Below, one piece after another: positions 58,219-64,000 of a stretch of DNA of 64,000 nucleotides; position 1 is the stretch's first letter, and each line of letters begins with the position of its first letter. The translations under genes and the position numbers were made by a program. Source of the stretch: Paramarasmius palmivorus (taxonomy: Eukaryota > Basidiomycota > Agaricomycetes > Agaricales > Marasmiaceae); contig JAYKXP010000022.1 of assembly GCA_037176845.1 (NCBI GenBank), positions 372,001 through 436,000 on the forward strand, in the 5' to 3' direction. The notes under the pieces were generated by a model. It was not told the DNA's origin and did no database searches. It saw only the letters and a list, made by a program, of their open reading frames with translations.

Positions 58219-60557
58219 ACTTTTCGGGTATGTGAGGAAGGAGGTTGATTGAGGAACCTGCGCAGGTATATATGGGACGAGGACACGAAGCCTAAGATCA
58301 GTCCAGATCTTTTAATTGCCTATTCCAGGAAGGAATTCCGTTCTGGGAGGCACGTGTACCAACGAAGTCCTTCTTTACCCCACTCACTTTCCGTGCCGCT
58401 TCACCGACTCTTACTCCACGTAGGTCCTGCGGATGGGAAGAAAATAGATTGGTGACGATATTGGTGAAAACATCATCTCCAACGGAAACGGACAGAGACA
58501 CGGTACTCCCAGGTAGAGCAAGTGGCAGATACGCCCCAGTGGGTATGTAGCGGACAGGCCAGGTGACATTGATGGTGGCAAATCATTGACAATCGGTATG
58601 TCACTTGGCAGCATTCGATGTGTTGGGTAGGCACGGTTTGGACATTCCAAGACACGATGGAAATATATTCCTTTCGAGATCCGCGATTAATCGCATCGTG
58701 AGTGAAGTATCAGCCGTTGCCTCCCACCAGGGCCTTTGACGTGGCGAGAATTGATCATATGAGCCTATTAGAACATCAGCTCAAAGGGGGTGAGATGGAA
58801 TGGACGTAATTATCATACATGGAGAGGTATTCTTGGTCGCATCGAGTCCTATCATCTCGAATTCGGGGTGTAGGAAAGTGCGAGGGGGTATAGTCCCTAG
58901 TAGCGCGGTCGAAACCCATACTTTCACCACTGGCGAAGAGTCCAAGCGAGGATGGAGCTCTACTCGAGGAATTGGCTGCGGAAGACCCAAGCATTCTGAT
59001 TTGTGAGGTGGCTTCGGGAAGTTTCATTGACACTGCTTCCTCGAATCACCAAAAACCAAGAATAGGTCGCTTAAAGCATCTCGTACTCGAGTTCAGCCAA
59101 ATTTGTGAGCGGTTCTAAAGGCGCACGGTGAACCGAAGTATAGATGGGGAAGAATGTTATTCGGTGACACCCCAGGAATGTTCTTCAACGTCACCAGCTT
59201 CCTAGTTTGGAAGGTGGTAGTAGTGGGTAGTGGTGCAATGATAAAGCCGCAACACAGACAGGCAGGCAGAATGTGCATGGCCCGAAGGACGTGGAGAGCC
59301 TACTAATCCATGCTTATGCAAGGAGAGCCGTGGAATAACCAGCTTTGCAGAAAATAGAGCTGCAAAATGAAATGTCAGGGTGGATATTAGACGGGTCGGA
59401 AGGCGGACATACATCGTTTCCTCGGTGCCTGGGGTAATGCGAAGCGTACGAGGAATGCTTGGTGTGTAAGACATTATCGGGATGACTACGCATTCGGGGA
59501 GGCATTGATTTATACGTAGAACTCGCCGAGGATTGTCTGAAAGCTGCGCATCTCGGTACTTGCACCTTCGAGAAGGAAGACTGACTTGCCTCCTCGAGGA
59601 CATGTGTGGACATAGGAGTTAGTCTATAGGCCAAGCAACGCATAATGCCCGACTTCCGAGCTTCTGAACGTATCCCAACCGGGGTCGCGGATGCGAAGTT
59701 CGATGGCACTGGTGGCCAAGTTCGTGCCGAGTGGTATCTGAAGCAGGTAGACATCACTCCCGAGCATATCCTCAACGGTGGTACGAGGACTACGCTCGAC
59801 CGTGCTCGAGAATGCTAGAACAGACTCAGCAGTCGTTCTAGTCTAGTCTGGGTGACACCCAGCGGAAGCTGTTGGAAACTGCCCTACTGAAAGTATCATA
59901 TTTCCGGGTTCTAACAAAGTAGTACCAAACATCAGAAAAAGTCTTTTTAAGGCAGCTGGACGTGTAACTCACTCGTTAATACCCCACCGAGCTAGAACAA
60001 TGTCGTCAGGGACAGAGCTTCCGAGTCTGGAAGAATACTCACTTCATTATGCATTCTAATGCCCTCGGAAACGACTGGCTTGTTGGGAAGTTCTGTCCTC
60101 TATATGGGCCGTAGTCCTTTGCCGTTGGCCATGACGAGTGATGGATGATATCAACAGGACGTGCCAAAAGGATAATATAAAGTTGTTTAGGGGTTCATCA
60201 AGGCCACCGAAACCTGGGACTTGGAAGATGTGTTTAGTCTCATTCCCTAGTAGGTGATCGTAAAGTGACCTTATCCACGGAGCTACGTTGCCTTGGAGTA
60301 GGCGTTCGGAGGAGATAACGGGCAATGCTTGAGCTGAGCGAGTATAGGAGAGACATCCATATGTCTGTTTCCGTGCGTCCTCCGACACGTCGTGGAAGAG
60401 AGTATGTCATCTGAAAGTCGCAACGAACAAGGACTTGGAGTTGAAGATTCGTGGACTAGATTATGAGGAATATACAAGTACAAGTGTGAAGCATGCTTCC
60501 TATCTTCTGCGAGTCAGAAACGCGTCCTAATGACTTTCGAAATTGTCTTACACACCT
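58219..60557 (-). other. Unresolved stretch with coding-like segments, mostly minus strand
   Basis: Protein-like pieces appear on the minus strand in different frames with possible GT-AG borders. Examples are VPGFGGLDEPLNNFILSFWH (near 60210), PNKPVVSEGIRMHNELGGVL (near 60050), LLQIPLGTNLATSAIELRIR (near 59720) and FLLEGASTEMRSFQTILGEF (near 59560). They might be exons of one intron-rich gene or a decayed gene. I could not join them convincingly and recognise no family. Nothing clear was seen between 58219 and 58750. Confidence 0.3.
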
Positions 60558-60919
60558 CTACTTTTTGTTGTACCGCAAGGGCTTCTTTGTGTGACTAAAC
60601 TCTCCCAGCTTGTGTCCCACCATCTCAGGCGTTATGAGCACTGGAATGTAGTCCTTTCCGTTATGAACGAGGAACTTCACCCTAATCCACCGTCAGAACT
60701 ATGTTAGAGACTGACAAAAAAGGCCATTACGCACCCAACAAAGTTTGGTAAAACCGTGCAGCTCCTTGCCTGTGTCTTTATCGCAACCCTGTGATCTTGT
60801 GCTTCCTTAAGATTGGGAAAAGCGACGAAATAAGGACCCTTCCATGCTGAACGGCCAGATTTCCAGAGAATTTGTGTCGCCCTCATAATGGACGACCGGA
60901 AAAACCTGGAAATGGTCAC
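60558..60919 (-). CDS. RSM19: Mitochondrial ribosomal protein uS19m
   Basis: The small-subunit protein S19 of the mitochondrial ribosome, nuclear-encoded. Exon 1 (60735-60919) reads [20 protein letters not shown] and continues [18 protein letters not shown] and [13 protein letters not shown] 53 bp intron (60682-60734) leads to [33 protein letters not shown] and PLRYNKK, with the stop at 60558. SRSxWKGPF, TILPxFVG, [24 protein letters not shown] and TRK are the universal S19 signatures. Translation may start at 60919 or at the second Met (60886). The length is about 102 residues, normal. Only about 140 bp separate it from the divergent PY-motif gene. Confidence 0.95.
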
Positions 60920-61059
60920 GTGTCAAGGAACCCGGAGGAACTGCGCCGTTTCTACAGGTTGCCTTTTTACTTCATCATTCCATGCCCTAGTCCCCAATTC
61001 GCGTGGCTGTCAGCCATCTCTGTGGCCTGTCTACTTCCACGACATTCGCAGAAATCAAG

Positions 61060-61988
61060 ATGGTTGCGCTCGATATCGTAGGCCGTCAAGCCTCGACAAC
61101 TACATCCACTTTCTCGTCAAGTGCAAGTGTTACTGAATCAGGAGTTTCAAGTGCTCCTCCTTCATCATCAGTCGCTTCGTCGACGACTTCTCAACCTCCT
61201 TTTTTCCCTTCTGGGTCACCCATGCCTCCGACACCAGAGCAACAGGAACAAGAGAGCAGGAGCGATACTGCGAGGGTAAGATATATATCAGGATCTCAAC
61301 AATAGCGGATCTAATCTCCGTTTTTCAATCACAATAGTCTATCCTCGAGTTTCTCTTCCTCGCATGTGCATTCCTGCTCATTCTGTCTTTCGTCTCCCGA
61401 AGGATTCTTCGCCTTCGGCAGCAAGGCGTACCAGTTTCTCAGTTCTTCCGCCGCTCAAGACAAAATCGTCGTCGGTCCATGACAGAAGGCAACGGAGAGA
61501 GACAGAGGTTTCCTCGTACGACAGGATTGCCCGTTCATGCGTTAAGCGCTTCGACACTACCGTACCATCTCGCAGAGCTACCTGCCGCGTACACACCAGA
61601 CGGTGGGGATCGTTACGCTCCTCATTTGTTTGAGCCTCGTAGGGTTGGACGGCTTAGGACAACAGCGGCAGGTATAGACTCTAGAGGTCGTAGGGTTGAC
61701 GGAGGAGAAAGAGATTGGGATGGAGATGACGATGGGGAGTTACCTCCATATGATAAAAATGGCGGGCCTCCGGTTTATGTGGATGTGCTGGGTGTCAGGG
61801 CAATGCAGAGGGTACGGCAATCCCAGAGCGAGGAAGCTGTAGAGCTCCAACCGACTCGAAGAGAGGCTATTCGGGATGCTGATGCATCACCGCCGCCTGC
61901 TGAATCTGATGCTAGTGCCGTGGCGCCTACACAACCACCGAGGTATTCTCAGTCTGGAGAGATAACTCGGAGCCGCGAAGCCTCCTAG
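61060..61988 (+). CDS. Single-pass membrane protein with PY motifs
   Basis: Two exons, 61060-61275 and 61338-61988, around a 62 bp intron (GTAAGA...AATAG), give about 288 residues. The N-terminus MVALDIVGRQASTTTST is Ser/Thr/Pro-rich with no classical signal peptide. One helix (SILEFLFLACAFLLILSFVS) is followed by a basic stop-transfer stretch (RRILRLRQQG). The cytoplasmic tail holds LPAAYTPDGGDRYAPH, DDDGELPPYDKNGGPPVYVD and QPPRYSQSGE. These PPxY motifs fit a substrate or adaptor of an Rsp5-type ubiquitin ligase. It resembles the protein at 57568-58218 in the GELPxYDKxGxPPxY segment. An N-out, C-in orientation is suggested by charge. No established family. Confidence 0.75.
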
Positions 61989-62997
61989 TCATGGACTTGC
62001 TAAAACACCTTTTCCTTACACGAACTTTTGCTCTCAGCTTTCACGGATTCTTTCCTTCGCACTTCAGCTTTGGGTTATATTCCTGGATTACGATTCTTCG
62101 TTGCGTGCTTTTTTTGTTCCCGAGCTCACCGTGTTGTATTTTCAACCATGCATCTTTGTTGTACTTTACCACATAAGTGTTGTAATATGATTCTGATTCC
62201 TATTCGCGTTCGCTTTACTCCCTTTTCTCATGGTATTGGGTTAGTACGAGTGCCCAATTGTCGGATCTCAGTGAAGTTGACTCTTCAGAAATGGAACAGC
62301 GGAACACGGAGTGATAAGAACACGAATAGGCGTAGACGCCCACGCTCCTTGGCCCTCTTCACTACCATGACCACTGCCACAGTCCCTCTGAGTCTCCGCT
62401 CCGTTTCATGTTTTCCTGTTCATACTGAAGATCCTTCCGGGTTTGGGCTCTTCGTTCTAGCCCAGAATTTCGGTGCAAGGTCGTTCCAACACTGAGCAGA
62501 GTCGTTCAAAAATATCAACGGATTCGAAACTAAGGCCGCCGTTGTCTATGAATAATGTTACCCCAAAGGTCAAGGGAAATACCTAGAGAAGAAAGATGGA
62601 GGAAGCATCTATTATAAGGATCGTGGTGAGTGTATCTGAAGCCTAATGTGCGAAGATGGTCTGAACAAACACTAGGAAACCATTGGTGCCGGTGAAGCAT
62701 GCCTCGAAGGCTCGACCTGTTATCATCCTTCAGAACGATGCGTGTCCATGGCATTCACTTCCAATTCGGTTCTCACAACGACAGTCATGATTACTGTGGC
62801 TCCCTAGAATATCTCGAGATTACCAAGTGCGATGCTCGACTAGACGTATATATTAAGCATGTGCACAAATCTTTACTCCTTCCGTACTGATTCCCGAATC
62901 CTTCTGGGCATTAGACGCGCATGTACATATCTATAGCTACAAGATAAAGCAATTATACAGCAACTAGTAATACAATGCATTACGACAGAAAAACGAA
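61989..62997. other. Convergent 3' spacer, 1 kb
   Basis: Between the ends of the PY-motif gene and the FunK1 kinase. Frames at 62028-62495 and 62699-62890 show no recognisable features. Nothing supported. Confidence 0.4.
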
Positions 62998-64000
62998 TTA
63001 CTTCCGTCGTTTGTGTGAATTGGTACCCAATTCAGCATCTATTTGCGTCCGCTTCTTGCCTTTGACTCCAGCACGGGCTGTAACCCCAGAACCTTCTGCG
63101 ACTGCTTGGCCCACAGCGCTGTTATCCTTCTTTGCCGCCTCCGCTCTTATTCGTCTTTGGAAATGTTCGCAGTACTCCACTTCAACTCCGACATCTCGCG
63201 CCTGCTCGAAAAAGGGAACCATCGCTCTATGAACCCCAGCGAAGAGGTCGTGCTCCAAGGTGTTCTCAATTGGCACTTCCACGAGTTTGTAGTATTCATG
63301 AAGTTTCAGCAAAGCTGCACCCATCGTTCGCGAGAACAATTGGTTGTGAAGCAAGATATTGGTACCTTCTTCGTAGTGTGAAAGCCTTTGGACAAAGAAC
63401 CACCGCTTCATGGAACCGTCGACACTGGCCGGAAATATGGTGTGGGCCTTCTTCTGCTGTTTCCTGATGTTCTTGACGGCACCATTGGAGATGCACCTGT
63501 CCTCTTCCCGTACTGGATAGGTGTGAAAAAGATGCCACATCGCGATCCACCAGACACTCTCGACGTCGTGAAGGTAGTTATGAAGAACCGGAACTTTCGT
63601 GCCGGCTGAGGGGTCGGAAAACTCGCAGAAGAGATGTTCCTTCAGCTGCACTTCGACAGCCATAAATGCCGGGGTTCCCTGAAGAGAAAAATGTGAGCAG
63701 CTTTGACGAGTTCCCAACTCTAGCATTACTTACCGTCTTATGTGCAAGCTCCGGAGCACCAGCAGGTACCTCCGAGAGATGTGGACGTGCATATTCCAGA
63801 TCCGAAATCTTGCAAATTGGCTGCTTGTTGTCGTCATAGCATAGCAACAGGTTTCCTGTGGATATATCACGATGAACCCATCGTGCATCGTAGAATACCT
63901 CCAAGCCTAAAACATAACTTAAGTGAGTGAGGAAGTAGCGTCATATATAAAGTCGCGTACCACATAGAGCATCAATCAAGCAACGGAAAAGAGTTTTCTG
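62998..64000 (-). CDS. FunK1 fungal-type protein kinase, 5' end outside window
   Basis: The C-terminal half of a basidiomycete-expanded kinase (FunK1, Pfam Pkinase_fungal). The visible exons give ALCG...GLEVFYDARWVHRDIS, where HRD carries the catalytic Asp, then TGNLLLCYDDNKQPICKISDLEYARP with DLE in place of the usual DFG. After an intron (GTAAGT...TTCAG, about 63678-63733) follows GTPAFMAVEV, the P+1 region, then HDVESVWWIAMWHLFHT. The C-terminus is HKRRK-type and basic (GKKRTQIDAELGTNSHKRRK), a possible nuclear signal, with the stop at 62998. DLEYA and the GTPAFMAxE loop are normal for this family. Further exons lie beyond 64000. Confidence 0.92.

Noticed and set aside
1..64000. CRISPR arrays, bacterial operons, riboswitches, origins
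   Set aside because: The window is an intron-containing fungal nuclear sequence; no spaced identical repeats or bacterial signals were seen.

Overview
The window is nuclear DNA of a filamentous basidiomycete, almost certainly an Agaricomycete. The genes are split by many 45-70 bp introns. The gene content is typical of that group: a STE3-type pheromone receptor with a CaaX pheromone precursor, a FunK1 fungal-type kinase, a DUF6535 membrane protein, a NACHT P-loop protein, an IML2/TTC39 TPR protein and a Ty1/copia element. Species cannot be told from the sequence.

Layout. 0.2-3.2 kb: a lipopeptide pheromone precursor ending in CIIA and a seven-helix STE3 receptor on the same strand, together looking like a pheromone/receptor (B-type) mating module. 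5.0-7.2 kb: a two-intron gene of unknown function. 7.4-17.0 kb: three members (A, B, C) of an uncharacterised membrane-protein family; B and C are a recent tandem duplication of about 3.1 kb. A fourth member (D) is at 46.0-48.8 kb. 18.5-22.5 kb: a trehalose-phosphate synthase/phosphatase-family protein whose catalytic motifs are degenerate, probably a regulatory subunit of the trehalose complex. 22.5-33.5 kb: a repeat island with a CACTA-like MITE, a Ty1/copia retrotransposon with two matching 300 bp LTRs and a 5 bp target duplication, a 64 bp palindromic repeat on either side in opposite orientations, and two TTGCAA-rich blocks. 33.5-35.1 kb: a short NACHT protein. 35.4-36.7 kb: the U5 snRNP 40 kDa WD40 protein. 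37.3-39.8 kb: a DUF6535 protein. 40.6-45.3 kb: a tandem pair of GH28 endopolygalacturonases. 49.2-53.3 kb: an RG-rich acidic protein and the IML2-like protein. 55-62 kb: a one-helix serine-rich protein, two PY-motif proteins, mitochondrial ribosomal protein uS19m and an unresolved coding-like stretch. The right edge cuts a FunK1 kinase.

The most interesting signals concern small non-autonomous transposons acting on genes. Three matching 259 bp TA-flanked elements are present: two interrupt gag and integrase of the copia element, and one lies just upstream of paralogue C. A 233 bp element with a 3 bp target duplication sits at a splice donor of paralogue D and appears to supply a replacement donor. 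The four-member membrane family, with a conserved GC-AG intron, is the best candidate for an undescribed gene family here. All gene structures are by-eye predictions; exon boundaries are most secure where stated.
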